DNA from: Butyrivibrio sp. CB08
GTDB lineage: Bacteria; Bacillota; Clostridia; Lachnospirales; Lachnospiraceae
Direction of reading: 5' to 3'
NCBI RefSeq assembly: GCF_003625485.1
Contig: NZ_RAIR01000003.1
Coordinates: forward strand, 124,001 to 188,000
DNA length: 64,000 bases
Under the pieces are notes generated by a model. The model had not been told where the DNA came from. It ran no database searches and saw only the letters and a program-made list of their open reading frames with translations. A program made the position numbers and the translations under genes. Each line of letters starts with the position of its first letter. Positions within the stretch are counted from its first letter, which is position 1. Positions 43,677 through 53,120 of this stretch are shown in pieces.

Positions 43677-46386
43677 GCATGTAACAATAGGAATTCTGGC
43701 CCACGTAGATGCAGGAAAGACCACTCTCTCGGAGGGGCTCCTGTATCTGTCCGGCGCCATCAGAAATATAGGAAGGGTGGACAAAGGTGACACCTTCCTC
43801 GACACATATGAACTTGAAAGAGCCCGTGGAATAACCATTTTTTCCAAAGAGGCTTCTTTTGATTACGGAGATTTTTCTTTTACCCTTCTGGACACCCCAG
43901 GACATGCGGACTTCTCACCGGAGATGGAGAGAACCCTGCAGGTGCTGGATCTGGCGATCCTTCTCATAAGCGCCGCCGACGGTGTCACAGGTCAGGCAAA
44001 GCTTCTGTTTAAACTTCTTGAACACTACAACGTTCCCACAATTATTTTCGTGAATAAGATGGACCAGCTTGGCAGCGATGCTGCTGCGGGAAAAGAGATC
44101 CTCTCTGCCCTTAAGTCTGGCCTTAGCCCTCACGTTGTGAGCATCCAGGATGGAATAGATGACGATGAGACCCAGGAAGAGCTGGCGGTTTGCGACGACG
44201 AGCTCCTAAGTGGCTTTTTCGATGGGAAAAGAGTCTCATCCGAGGATGTTAAGAATCTCGTGAACCACAGGAAGTGTTTCCCGGTTCTCTTTGGCTCTGC
44301 CCTTAAGATGGATGGGGTAAAAGAGCTGTTGGATGCCACATGCGAGGTTGTAAGGCCGGTTACCGAAATCCCGGCAGGCAGCGCTTCCATGCAGGCCCCG
44401 GCTTCGGCTGACGCTCCCTTTGGAGCCCGCATCTTTAAAATCAGCAGGGATGGAAGCGGAAACAGACTTACCCACATCAAGATAACAAGCGGAAAGCTCC
44501 GCATACGAGACCAGATCGGTGAAGAGAAGATCGATCAGATAAGAATTATTTCAGGCGAAAAGTTCCAGGCCATCCAGGAGGCAGAAGCCGGTCAGGTTGT
44601 GGCTGTACTTGGCCTGTCCGGAAGGCGCGCAGGAGAGGGACTTGGATGCCTTGAAGGTGACACCGTTTCTGAAGTGCTTCAGCCGATCCTCTCATCAGTC
44701 CTTATCCTTCCAGATGGCGCAGACCCATCTATTGTCTACAAAAACCTTAAGGCCTTAGAGGACGAAGAACCCATGCTCCTTGTTTCTTTTTCCGAGGAGA
44801 CAAAAGAGATACAGCTTCAGCTCATGGGAGAGGTGCAAAAGGAGATCTTAACTCACCTTATTAAGACCAGGTTTGACCTTGATGTTAAGTTTGGAAAAGG
44901 AAACATAGTCTACAAGGAAACAATAGCAGGCCCTGTGGAGGGCGTTGGTCACTTTGAGCCCCTTCGCCATTACGCAGAGGTTCACCTTCTTCTTGAGCCA
45001 TTAGAGCCGGGAAGCGGCCTTAAGTTTGAGGCTAACTGCAGCACAGACGATCTGTCTCTTAACTGGCAGAGGCTCATCCTTACTCACCTTGCAGAGAAAA
45101 AGCATCGCGGAGTCCTTACAGGATCTGAGATAACTGATATGAAGATCACAGTCATCGCCGGAAAGAGCCATGTGAAGCACACTGAGGGAGGCGATTTCAG
45201 ACAGGCTACATACAGAGCAGTAAGACAGGGCCTTATGATGGCAAACTCCGTGCTTCTTGAGCCGGTCCTTGATTACAGGCTTGAGGTTCCGTCAGAGTAT
45301 GTGGGAAGAGCTCTTACAGACATGCAGAGGATGAACGCCACAGTGACAGGACCTGAAATCGAGGGCAACATGTCAGTGGTTAAAGGCGTTGTACCTGCGG
45401 CATGCTTTGGTGACTATGCAGGAGATGTGGCGTCATATACCAAGGGCGAAGGCAGGATATTTACTACCCTTAGCGGCTATCAGCCCTGCCACAACGCAGA
45501 GGAAGTCATTACAGAAAGAGGCTATGATCCTACCCTTGACAGAGCCAATTCTCCCGACTCTGTATTTTGCATGCACGGCGCAGGAACCGTTGTGCCATGG
45601 GACCAGGTTAGATCCCACATGCACGTGGAGAGCGGATGGAACCCTGACACCCACCAGATAGAGACTGACCTTTCAGACAACATAGACATGGAGGCCTTAA
45701 AAGAACTCCAGAATAAGCTAAGAAACAAAGATACCGCCCAGAAGTCTTTTGCCGAAAGAGAAAGAGATCACCGCGCGGCAGAGGGCGAGCTCATGGCCAT
45801 CTTCGAGAGAACCTATGGCGCAGTAAAGCCAAGGTACGTTGAGACAGAGACTGTCTACGAGGGCATGACCAAAGAGGAGAAGGAAGCAAGGCGCGACCAC
45901 GAGGTAGAGCAGCAAAAGCGCGAGAAATATGAGAATGTTAAGCCGGCAGATGAGTACAAGGAATACCTTCTGGTGGACGGCTATAATATTATTTATGCAT
46001 CAAAAGAGCTGTCAGACCTGGCAAAAACGGATCTTAAGGCTGCAAGAGACAGCCTTATCGACATGCTGATAAACTTCCAGGGATTTCGCAGAGAGCGCGT
46101 ACTTCTTGTGTTTGACGCATATAAGGTCCCTGGCGGAAAAGAGCATGTGGAAGACAACAGCGGACTTTTGATTATTTATACAAAAGAGGCTGAAACAGCG
46201 GATCAGTACATAGAAAAGGCTGCCCATGAGATCAGCAAAAAATACAAGGTTACAGTGGCTACTTCCGATGCCATTGAGCAGGTGATAGTTATGGGAGCTG
46301 GCGCAATAAGGCTCTCTGCCCGTGATTTCCTAGAAGAGATAGAGAGAACCAAGGAACTTATCCGTGAAAGGATAGATAAACACTAA
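43669..46386 (+). CDS. EF-G/Tet(M)-like GTPase fused to Rae1/YacP-type NYN endoribonuclease
   Basis: A 905-residue fusion. Residues 1-690 have all translational GTPase motifs (AHVDAGKTTL 11-20, DTPGHADF 75-82, NKMD 129-132) and EF-G-like domains II-V (GRALTDMQRMNATVTGPEIEG) of the Tet(M)/ribosomal protection type. A charged linker (about 685-765) joins an NYN/PIN domain from 767: LLVDGYNIIY (D770), LLVFDAYKVPGG (D816), TADQYIEKAAHE (D845) and VATSDAIEQ (D867). These match YacP/Rae1, which cuts mRNA at the ribosomal A site in Bacillus. The fusion could therefore bring a nuclease to the ribosome. A resistance role is possible but not indicated. The start follows AAGGAAATG. Confidence 0.9.
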   Translation: MPKHVTIGILAHVDAGKTTLSEGLLYLSGAIRNIGRVDKGDTFLDTYELERARGITIFSKEASFDYGDFSFTLLDTPGHADFSPEMERTLQVLDLAILLISAADGVTGQAKLLFKLLEHYNVPTIIFVNKMDQLGSDAAAGKEILSALKSGLSPHVVSIQDGIDDDETQEELAVCDDELLSGFFDGKRVSSEDVKNLVNHRKCFPVLFGSALKMDGVKELLDATCEVVRPVTEIPAGSASMQAPASADAPFGARIFKISRDGSGNRLTHIKITSGKLRIRDQIGEEKIDQIRIISGEKFQAIQEAEAGQVVAVLGLSGRRAGEGLGCLEGDTVSEVLQPILSSVLILPDGADPSIVYKNLKALEDEEPMLLVSFSEETKEIQLQLMGEVQKEILTHLIKTRFDLDVKFGKGNIVYKETIAGPVEGVGHFEPLRHYAEVHLLLEPLEPGSGLKFEANCSTDDLSLNWQRLILTHLAEKKHRGVLTGSEITDMKITVIAGKSHVKHTEGGDFRQATYRAVRQGLMMANSVLLEPVLDYRLEVPSEYVGRALTDMQRMNATVTGPEIEGNMSVVKGVVPAACFGDYAGDVASYTKGEGRIFTTLSGYQPCHNAEEVITERGYDPTLDRANSPDSVFCMHGAGTVVPWDQVRSHMHVESGWNPDTHQIETDLSDNIDMEALKELQNKLRNKDTAQKSFAERERDHRAAEGELMAIFERTYGAVKPRYVETETVYEGMTKEEKEARRDHEVEQQKREKYENVKPADEYKEYLLVDGYNIIYASKELSDLAKTDLKAARDSLIDMLINFQGFRRERVLLVFDAYKVPGGKEHVEDNSGLLIIYTKEAETADQYIEKAAHEISKKYKVTVATSDAIEQVIVMGAGAIRLSARDFLEEIERTKELIRERIDKH

Positions 46387-46420
46387 GCGTGATAAAGTAA
46401 TAACAAATTATCTAAAAAAA

Positions 46421-46471
46421 GTATAAATTTTCGCAATTTTATACACTTTTTGTTCTGAAACCCAATATAAT
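46421..46471 (+). promoter_or_regulatory. Promoter region of second chemoreceptor with inverted repeat
   Basis: GTATAAA (46421-46427) and TTTATAC (46438-46444) form a 7-bp inverted repeat upstream of a TATAAT -10 (46466-46471). Unlike the first chemoreceptor, no sigma-D motif is seen, so control is probably different. Confidence 0.4.
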
Positions 46472-46505
46472 ATTAGTACGGGATTCGGAATAAGGAGGTA
46501 TACAA

Positions 46506-48281
46506 ATGAAGCAGAAAAGCGGATTTAAGGCGCCACTTGGCATTTTACTTATTGGTATTACTGCAGTACTGGTATTGGCTCAGTGTCTTAGTATTGGAAT
46601 AAACAGCAGCAAGATGAAAAAACTCCAAAAACAAGACGAAGAGCTTTACTATGACATGCTGTATACCATCAGTACAGCTCTTTTAAATGCAGACAGAGAC
46701 CTGTATCAGGCTCAGTCAGCTGCACTTCACCTAAATGCTTATGCTCAGTACCTGCCAGAGGAGATGATAAAGGGCCACATTCAGGATTACTATGACAACT
46801 GTGATCAGGCTTATGAGAGAGTTACATTGGCTGCACAGCTTGCCAAGACCAATGATGACCTTTATACAGAGCATACAACTGCTGATGGAAAGACTTTCGC
46901 AGATATCTATCCATCCTTTGATGCTCAGTTCAATAAGTGGAAATCACTTTATAACGTAGATACAAACGAAGGCGATATCGAAGCCTTTGACATGGAGTTC
47001 TCAACAACCAGAGATTATATCAGTGATATGACTGATATCGTTGAGGATTGGGCTAACCACGAGAGAGAAGAGAACAACGAAGCAATAAGCAAGAGCATAT
47101 TGGTTAATGTATTGATCTTCTGCATTTTGGCAGCAGTTCTTTTCATAGCAACAATCATTATCATCCTTGCTATCATCAGAACTCTCAACAAGATGTCAGC
47201 AGATGTTAAGAGAATTTCAGAAGGTGACTTCGTAACCAAGATCAAGGCACAGAGTATCATCGTAGAATTCCAGAACATCCTGGAAGGCTTAGAGTCCATG
47301 AGACATGAGCTTAGAAATGCCCTTGTAAAGGTTATCGACCACGCTGATACAGTTAATACCAAGGCAGAACTTGCCAAGGATTCCATTTCAAGTTCTCAGA
47401 AGACAACTACAGACATCAGCTCTGCAGTTAACGACCTGGCAACGGGCGCAACAGCAATGGCTGAGGATGTACAGAGCACATCTTCTGTAACAGTTAACAT
47501 GGGATCTTCAGTAGATAACGTTCTTGATTCAGCTAACTCTAACCTTGAGAGAGGCCGCAAGGTTTACAGCGAGTCCACTAAGGTTAAGGATCAGCTTGAA
47601 CAGATCAAGGAACAGGATCAGAAGAACGACGAGATGGCTACTCAGGTTGCAGAGTCAGTTAATGAGACTGCAGCAGTTGTTGCTCAGATCACAACAGCAG
47701 CAGAGTCCATCATCTCCATCGCAAGCCAGACCAACCTCCTTGCTCTTAACGCATCTATCGAGGCTGCAAGAGCTGGTGAAGCAGGTAAGGGCTTCGCAGT
47801 AGTTGCTGATAACATCAAAGACCTTGCTGGTGATACCAATAACCTCGCGGGTGAGATCACCAACATGCTTTCAACAATTACTGATTACTCCGACAAGAAC
47901 AAAGAGCTCACAGAGGCTATTAAGGAAGCTATCACCAATGAGACCGCAGCTCTTGAAGAGATGAGTGAGTCCTTCGGGCAGATGCTTGAACTCCTTAGAG
48001 AAACTGAGGAAGGTAACAAGCAGATCGTTGATCTTGTTGAGACAATGAACTCCGACAAGGAGAACATCCTTAATTCCGTTGAATCTCTTTCAAGTATTTC
48101 CGAGGAGAACGCCGCATCAACACAGGAGACAAGCGCATCTCTCATGCAGCTTGATACCAACATGGAATCTGTTGTTGAGCAGGCTAAGGATCTTCAGAGG
48201 ATCGCTGAAGAGCTTACAGCAAATGTTAAGTACTTCAAGGTTGAGCTTCCTGCAGGCGAGACAGCTCCTGAAGAGGAATAA
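46506..48281 (+). CDS. Methyl-accepting chemotaxis protein with helical sensor
   Basis: A 591-residue chemoreceptor. TM1 (about 11-32), a 160-residue all-helical periplasmic sensor (four-helix-bundle type, [26 protein letters not shown]), TM2 (about 198-222), HAMP (about 223-275) and a signalling domain with [19 protein letters not shown] near 415. It ends in a short acidic tail (ETAPEEE). The start follows AAGGAGG. A TATAAT -10 is visible at 46466-46471, without a sigma-D motif. The ligand is unknown. Confidence 0.93.
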   Translation: MKQKSGFKAPLGILLIGITAVLVLAQCLSIGINSSKMKKLQKQDEELYYDMLYTISTALLNADRDLYQAQSAALHLNAYAQYLPEEMIKGHIQDYYDNCDQAYERVTLAAQLAKTNDDLYTEHTTADGKTFADIYPSFDAQFNKWKSLYNVDTNEGDIEAFDMEFSTTRDYISDMTDIVEDWANHEREENNEAISKSILVNVLIFCILAAVLFIATIIIILAIIRTLNKMSADVKRISEGDFVTKIKAQSIIVEFQNILEGLESMRHELRNALVKVIDHADTVNTKAELAKDSISSSQKTTTDISSAVNDLATGATAMAEDVQSTSSVTVNMGSSVDNVLDSANSNLERGRKVYSESTKVKDQLEQIKEQDQKNDEMATQVAESVNETAAVVAQITTAAESIISIASQTNLLALNASIEAARAGEAGKGFAVVADNIKDLAGDTNNLAGEITNMLSTITDYSDKNKELTEAIKEAITNETAALEEMSESFGQMLELLRETEEGNKQIVDLVETMNSDKENILNSVESLSSISEENAASTQETSASLMQLDTNMESVVEQAKDLQRIAEELTANVKYFKVELPAGETAPEEE

Positions 48282-48296
48282 TCATACTAACAACAA

Positions 48297-48331
48297 GGCC
48301 TGGGGCATGTTAAATGCCTCAGGCCATTTTT
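48297..48331 (+). terminator. Rho-independent terminator after second chemoreceptor
   Basis: GGCCTGGGGCAT pairs with ATGCCTCAGGCC (one wobble), loop GTTAA, then ATTTTT. It lies between convergent genes. Confidence 0.85.
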
Positions 48332-48366
48332 ATGCTCTGGGAAAAGAGCTATATTCTGAATGTAAT

Positions 48367-49512
48367 TTATTTGTTTCTACGAAGGATCTCGGTGTAGGCA
48401 AGGATAAGAGGAGCAACGCCCTTGGCCTCGTTCTCAACTACAGGTTCTGAGAAGTAGTACTCAAGGGATCCGTCTCTGTGCTGTGCTCCGCCAAGACCTG
48501 CCACAAGGCAGATACCGCCAAGCTGTGGTGAACCGTCTTCGTTTCTTGAAAGGTATTTATTGGTAATGCCATCAAATGCCTTCATGGCTACTTCTTCAAA
48601 TCTCTTTGGAATATATCCAAGTCTAACGCCCTTTAAAAGCCCGTAGGCGATAAGTGCTGTTCCTGAGGTCTCAAGATAGTTTCTCTCATCGTCCTTTTTA
48701 TCAACAATCTGGTAGAACATTCCGCTCTCGTCCTGGAAAGGAATAAGGGCGTTTGCCAGGTTCTCAAGCATTGTCTGAAGATATCTGTACTCGTAGTACA
48801 TGGACTCATCCATGGCTTCTGCCGTATCAACTAAGGCTACAGTGAACCATCCAAGGGCTCTTAGCCAAAAGTTAGGGGAAAGACCAGTCTCTTTATCTGC
48901 CCAGTACATATCCCTGCTCTCGTCGTATCCGTGGAAGTAAAGGCCGGTTTTTGCATCCTTCATGAGAGCTTCGACGTTTTTGAACTGATTGAATGAATCA
49001 AGACAGCCCTGCATCTTGTTGTAGCGCTTCTCGTACTCCATGTAGAAGGGCTGTGCCATGTACATGCCATCGAGCCATACCTGGTATGGATAGATGTTCT
49101 TGTGCCAGAAGTTTCCAGCCTTGGTCCTTGGCATAGTCTCAAGCTGGCCTCTTGCTGTATCCATGGCCTTTCTGTATTTCTCTTTTCCAGTAAGATCGTA
49201 GAGCTTGAACAGGTTCTTGCTGGGATTGATGTTGTCCAGATTGTATTCCTGTGGGTCATATGTCTTGATGGAGCCGTCCTCCTGCACAAACCAGGACACG
49301 AAAGAGTCTGCAAAATCGAGATATTTCTTTTCCCCGGTCATCTCGTAGAGAGAAAGAACAGCAGTGATCATGCAGCCGTCGATGTAGTTCCAGGTGTTGG
49401 CCTTGCCCTGAAGGATCTTTTCTTTGTTCCAGAATGGGTGCTCGGCGTCTGATTTCTCTAAGAGATAATCAACGTATTCCGAAAGCATCTGGTAGGTTTC
49501 TTGTCTTGTCAT
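48367..49512 (-). CDS. Glycoside hydrolase family 105/88 (unsaturated rhamnogalacturonyl hydrolase-like)
   Basis: A 381-residue (alpha/alpha)6-barrel enzyme. Family markers include WNYIDGCMITAVLSLYEMTG, VWLDGMYMAQPFYMEYE, FWLRALGWFTVALVD, YLETSGTALIAYGLLKGVRLGYI and GGICLVAGLGG. YteR/YesR members remove the unsaturated uronic acid left by pectate or rhamnogalacturonan lyases. There is no signal peptide, so it acts on imported oligosaccharides. The start at 49512 follows GGAG by seven bases; a longer reading would cross its promoter. A 22-bp palindromic operator is shared with the divergent M18 gene. It is the only - strand gene in the window. Confidence 0.92.
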   Translation of the reverse strand: MTRQETYQMLSEYVDYLLEKSDAEHPFWNKEKILQGKANTWNYIDGCMITAVLSLYEMTGEKKYLDFADSFVSWFVQEDGSIKTYDPQEYNLDNINPSKNLFKLYDLTGKEKYRKAMDTARGQLETMPRTKAGNFWHKNIYPYQVWLDGMYMAQPFYMEYEKRYNKMQGCLDSFNQFKNVEALMKDAKTGLYFHGYDESRDMYWADKETGLSPNFWLRALGWFTVALVDTAEAMDESMYYEYRYLQTMLENLANALIPFQDESGMFYQIVDKKDDERNYLETSGTALIAYGLLKGVRLGYIPKRFEEVAMKAFDGITNKYLSRNEDGSPQLGGICLVAGLGGAQHRDGSLEYYFSEPVVENEAKGVAPLILAYTEILRRNK

Positions 49513-49560
49513 GAGGAGTCTCCGTATCTTTTTTATAGAGGTTTTTACAAAAGATGGTGC

Positions 49561-49582
49561 AAAATGTAAGTGCTTACATTTT
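49561..49582. promoter_or_regulatory. 22-bp LacI-type palindromic operator between divergent genes
   Basis: Arms AAAATGTAAG and CTTACATTTT are perfect complements around TG. The core TGTAAG-TG-CTTACA resembles LacI/CcpA-family operators (TGTAANCGNTTACA), though the centre is TG rather than CG. It lies just upstream of the GH105 -35 region and abuts the M18 promoter's -35. Confidence 0.6.
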
Positions 49583-49610
49583 AACATATCATTGGAAAAT
49601 ATGGTATACT
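49581..49610 (+). promoter_or_regulatory. Promoter of M18 aminopeptidase gene
   Basis: TTAACA (49581-49586), 18 bases, and an extended -10 TGGTATACT (TATACT at 49605-49610). Confidence 0.6.
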
Positions 49611-49633
49611 AATTTTTCAGCGAGGTGGCAAAA

Positions 49634-50902
49634 ATGAAAGAAAATATAACTAAGAAAATGCTTGATTTTATCGACGCTTCACCAACAGCTTTTCACGTTG
49701 TTGATAACATCAAGACAGAACTTTTGAAAAAGAAATTTACAGAGCTTAAAGAGACTGAGGTTTGGAGCCTTAAACCAGGTAATTACTTTGTTACAAGAAA
49801 CGACTCCGCCATTATCTCTTTTAAGGTACCTAAAAAGGACTTTAAGGGCTTTCACATGATCGCATCCCACAGCGATTCACCTTCCTTCAAGGTCAAGGAG
49901 AATCCTGAGATGGCTGCATGCGGAGCCTATGTGAAATTGAATGTTGAGAAATACGGCGGAATGTTGTGCGCTGAGTGGTTTGACAGACCTCTCTCCGTGG
50001 CAGGAAGACTTGTTGTGGACAAAAAGGGCAAGACGGAAAGCGTGCTGGTTAATGTAGACAGAGATCTTTTAATGCTCCCTGCGCTTGCTATCCACATGGA
50101 CAGAGAAGCCAACGACGGACACAAGTACAACGCCCAGACAGACATGCTCCCACTTTTTGGAGATGAGAAGAGCGAGGGCAAGTTCTTTGATATCGTTGCA
50201 AAGGCAGCAGGAGTCAACAAAAAAGATATCTTGAGCCACGACCTGTTTTTATACAACAGGTTTAAGCCCACATTCTGGGGCGCTAACGAGGAGTATATCT
50301 CAAGTTCAAGGCTTGATGATCAGGAGTGCGTATTCTCAAGCCTGTTTGGTTTCCTTAATGCCAAGCCTGTAGATTATGTATCAATGCATCTTGTTTTTGA
50401 CAACGAGGAAGTTGGAAGCACAACCAAGCAGGGCGCAGCTTCATCTTTCCTTAAGGATACCCTTGAGAGGATCAACGACGGTCTTGGCCGCAGCAGGCAG
50501 CAGTACCTTGCAGCGATCGCAGACAGCTTCATGATCTCTGCTGACAACGCCCACGCTGTTCACCCTAACTATCAGGACAAGGCAGACCCTGTAAACAGGC
50601 CTGTTATGAATAAGGGCATCGTTATCAAGTATAATGCCAACCAGAAGTACACAACAGACGGAGTTTCCGCTGCACAGTTCAAGCTCCTTTGCAAGGAGGC
50701 GGGAGTTCCTTTCCAGACCTTTACAAACAGGTCTGATATGCCTGGCGGATCAACCCTGGGTAACATCTCTACAACACAGGTTTCAGTAAACACTGTGGAT
50801 ATCGGTCTTGCACAGCTTGCAATGCACTCACCTTACGAGCACGCAGGCAGCAAGGACCCTGAGTACCTTGCCAAAGTGGCAGAAGTTTTTTGGAGGAAGT
50901 AA
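49634..50902 (+). CDS. M18 family aminopeptidase
   Basis: A 422-residue cytoplasmic zinc aminopeptidase. Motifs are ASHSDSPSFKVK (metal ligand His), SSRLDDQECVFSSL, FDNEEVGSTTKQGA (catalytic and metal Glu) and a C-terminal MHSPYEHAGSKD. The family removes N-terminal acidic or neutral residues from peptides. The ATG at 49634 follows GAGGTGG; a GTG at 49625 in frame overlaps that site. Its stop overlaps the start of the SseB-domain gene by one base. Confidence 0.93.
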   Translation: MKENITKKMLDFIDASPTAFHVVDNIKTELLKKKFTELKETEVWSLKPGNYFVTRNDSAIISFKVPKKDFKGFHMIASHSDSPSFKVKENPEMAACGAYVKLNVEKYGGMLCAEWFDRPLSVAGRLVVDKKGKTESVLVNVDRDLLMLPALAIHMDREANDGHKYNAQTDMLPLFGDEKSEGKFFDIVAKAAGVNKKDILSHDLFLYNRFKPTFWGANEEYISSSRLDDQECVFSSLFGFLNAKPVDYVSMHLVFDNEEVGSTTKQGAASSFLKDTLERINDGLGRSRQQYLAAIADSFMISADNAHAVHPNYQDKADPVNRPVMNKGIVIKYNANQKYTTDGVSAAQFKLLCKEAGVPFQTFTNRSDMPGGSTLGNISTTQVSVNTVDIGLAQLAMHSPYEHAGSKDPEYLAKVAEVFWRK

Positions 50903-52092
50903 TGGGATTATTTGATATATTTGGGGGCAAGAAAAACGAGGCACTTGCTGAGCAGGAAAGAGAGCAGGCCCTGGCAGCCCAGAAGGAGCAGGCGCTTGAA
51001 GAAGTAAAGGCTGCTCACGAAGGCCTTGAATGGCCGGTTATTGGAAGGCTTAACCCTGTAAACATCAAGGGCGCTGAGGATTCTGTAATGAAGGAGACTG
51101 TATCCGAGGACAGGAAGGACGCAGTCGGAGAGATGATCTACGAAGAGGAGATTTCTCCAGATTCCCTTAAGTTCTTATCTTCTCAGGAGCTGTTATTTCT
51201 TTTGACTGCTCTTGAAAAGTTCCACAAGCATTCACCACTTCCAGGGTTTGAGGCAAACCACAGGAAGGTTTACAACGTGGTTTTAGACCGCATCAGAGAC
51301 GCAGAGTATCTGTATGTGCTCTACGATCTGGCTACAGGATATCCATTCATCGACCACGGTTTTGGATGTATCTATTTTGAGAAGGAACTTGCAGAGGAGG
51401 CAGCAGCTCTTTTCGCCAAGCAGTACAGAAAGCTGGCGGTAAAAGAGTGCCTTGTTGAGGATAAACAGAACCACAACAAGGTGGGATTCTTTGATTTCCT
51501 GTACTACATCGGAATTGAGAACCTTATTATCGACAACGGCGCTTACAGAGCAAGGTTTAAGAGAAATGAGATCGTTGCAGCTCCTGGCGACTGGGGCGGC
51601 GACAAGAAGATGATGCCAAGTAATCCGGCTCTCAACTTCGCAATGATGGACTGTTTAGCAGAGAGAAAGTGGCCTGTTAATTACGAAAAGAGAGACGAGG
51701 TCATTAAGGCCAAGGAGATGAGGATGTTCACCCTCATGAGAAATGGCCGGTTTATCCTGCCAATGAAGCACGAGGGACCAGCTGAGGTTATGGAGGATGG
51801 CAGGATCAAGATCGGCAAGGACTCCAAGATCGAGTTCCTTATCCTTAAGACTCCGGATGGCAAGCAGTTCCTGCCTGTTTACACTGATGGCTTTGAGTTT
51901 GCCAAAGTAAACAAGGGCAAGGAGTGGAATGCAGGAGTGTTCAGATTCCAGGACCTCATCAGATTTGTTGGTGACAGGGACGGAGTGACCTTCAACCCGG
52001 ATGGACACAGGATCATCATGAACAAGCAGCAGCTGATGGTTATTGAGGCCGCAGCGCAGCAGGCTGACGCATTAAAGGCCAAGAAGAGCTGA
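50902..52092 (+). CDS. SseB N-terminal-domain protein
   Basis: A 396-residue soluble protein. The first 45 residues are a charged helix rich in Ala/Glu/Gln. A central region of about 200 residues is unassigned (LYDLATGYPFIDHGFGCIYF, GFFDFLYYIGIENLIIDNGAYRARF). The C-terminal about 130 residues fit the SseB_N domain (MRNGRFILPM, IEFLILKTPDGKQFLPVYTDGFEF, IIMNKQQL). That domain is widespread and of unclear role. The start at 50902 is coupled to the M18 stop and preceded by TGGAGGAAG. Confidence 0.82.
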   Translation: MGLFDIFGGKKNEALAEQEREQALAAQKEQALEEVKAAHEGLEWPVIGRLNPVNIKGAEDSVMKETVSEDRKDAVGEMIYEEEISPDSLKFLSSQELLFLLTALEKFHKHSPLPGFEANHRKVYNVVLDRIRDAEYLYVLYDLATGYPFIDHGFGCIYFEKELAEEAAALFAKQYRKLAVKECLVEDKQNHNKVGFFDFLYYIGIENLIIDNGAYRARFKRNEIVAAPGDWGGDKKMMPSNPALNFAMMDCLAERKWPVNYEKRDEVIKAKEMRMFTLMRNGRFILPMKHEGPAEVMEDGRIKIGKDSKIEFLILKTPDGKQFLPVYTDGFEFAKVNKGKEWNAGVFRFQDLIRFVGDRDGVTFNPDGHRIIMNKQQLMVIEAAAQQADALKAKKS

Positions 52093-52219
52093 AGTGTCCT
52101 GGCGTTCACCCTTTGACTGACAATTAAACTTGTTTGTGTACGTAATTTAGATTAAAATTGATATATAGCGTAATTATCTTTTACCCGGTGATCATGGAAT
52201 GTGAAGGAGCAAGAGATAT

Positions 52220-53119
52220 ATGTTAGATCGACTGATGGGATCTTATCTCATTGAACAGGGAATGCTGACCAAGCAGCAGCTTCTTGAGGCATACAAGTAT
52301 CAGGAAGCAAGTCGCGCCAAGCTTGGCGTAATTGCTGTGGTCGAAAAGCTCATGAATATTGCCCAGGCAGAACAGGTCAATACTCTCCAGGCCTCCATGG
52401 ACAAGCGCTTTGGCGATATCGCCATTGAGAAGGGGTATCTTACTGAAGCCCAGGTCGCAAGGCTTCTTGAACTTCAGGGCAATGCTTATCTGATTTTCCT
52501 TCAGGCTATCGTGGATCTGGGATTTTTGAGCATGCAGCAGCTCGAGGAAGCTGAGAAACAGTATCAGAGCCTTCATGGCTTTACCGAGAGCGATATGGCG
52601 GCCCTTAAGACCGGAGATGTTGAACAGGCAGTTCCTATTTTCCTTGATACCGACGAGCAGCTGTTTAAGGATATACTCGCCATGGGCGTCAAGAACATGT
52701 ATCGTCTCGTGGATAATCACGTATTCATTGGAAAAGCGTATACCGCTAGAGTTCTTAAAGACGAGGTTCTTGGCTATCAGAAGATCCACGGTGACCAGAA
52801 CGCAGTTGTGGCAATTTCCGGCAGATATGACGATGTCAGGAAGATGGCCATTGCCTATACCAAGGAAGAATTTATTGAGACAAAAGAGGACGCTCTTGAC
52901 GCGGTTTGTGAGCTTATAAACTGTATCAACGGCCTTTATGCTACTGAACAGAGCAAAGCGGACGTAAAGATTGAACTGGAACCACCTAATTTCTCCGTCA
53001 ACTTTGCAGAGGCAACCAGCGAAGAAATGATCGTTTTACCTGTCTACATCCGTGGCGGTGAGATCAAGTATATTATTGCAGTATCCAAGGACTTTGTAGT
53101 AGGCGGACAGGGGGCATAA
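52220..53119 (+). CDS. CheX-like phosphatase with N-terminal MshEN-like repeats
   Basis: A 299-residue soluble protein. The N-terminal 118 residues contain MshEN-like helical repeats: LMGSYLIEQGMLTKQQLLEAYKYQ, then RFGDIAIEKGYLTEAQVARLLELQ (R63-F64-G65), then LGFLSMQQLEEAEKQYQ. Canonical MshEN binds c-di-GMP through RLG, GxL and Q residues. Residues about 145-295 form a CheC/CheX-type domain with the catalytic pattern D227-x3-E231-x2-N234 (DAVCELIN), which dephosphorylates CheY. A CheY gene follows after one base. The start follows AAGGAGC. c-di-GMP control of CheY dephosphorylation is a direct but untested inference. Confidence 0.82.
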   Translation: MLDRLMGSYLIEQGMLTKQQLLEAYKYQEASRAKLGVIAVVEKLMNIAQAEQVNTLQASMDKRFGDIAIEKGYLTEAQVARLLELQGNAYLIFLQAIVDLGFLSMQQLEEAEKQYQSLHGFTESDMAALKTGDVEQAVPIFLDTDEQLFKDILAMGVKNMYRLVDNHVFIGKAYTARVLKDEVLGYQKIHGDQNAVVAISGRYDDVRKMAIAYTKEEFIETKEDALDAVCELINCINGLYATEQSKADVKIELEPPNFSVNFAEATSEEMIVLPVYIRGGEIKYIIAVSKDFVVGGQGA

Positions 53120-53120
53120 G

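Noticed and set aside
43669-46386. Simple tetracycline resistance gene
   Set aside because: The protein carries a long linker and a complete NYN nuclease domain absent from resistance determinants, and there are no transfer or leader-peptide signs around it.
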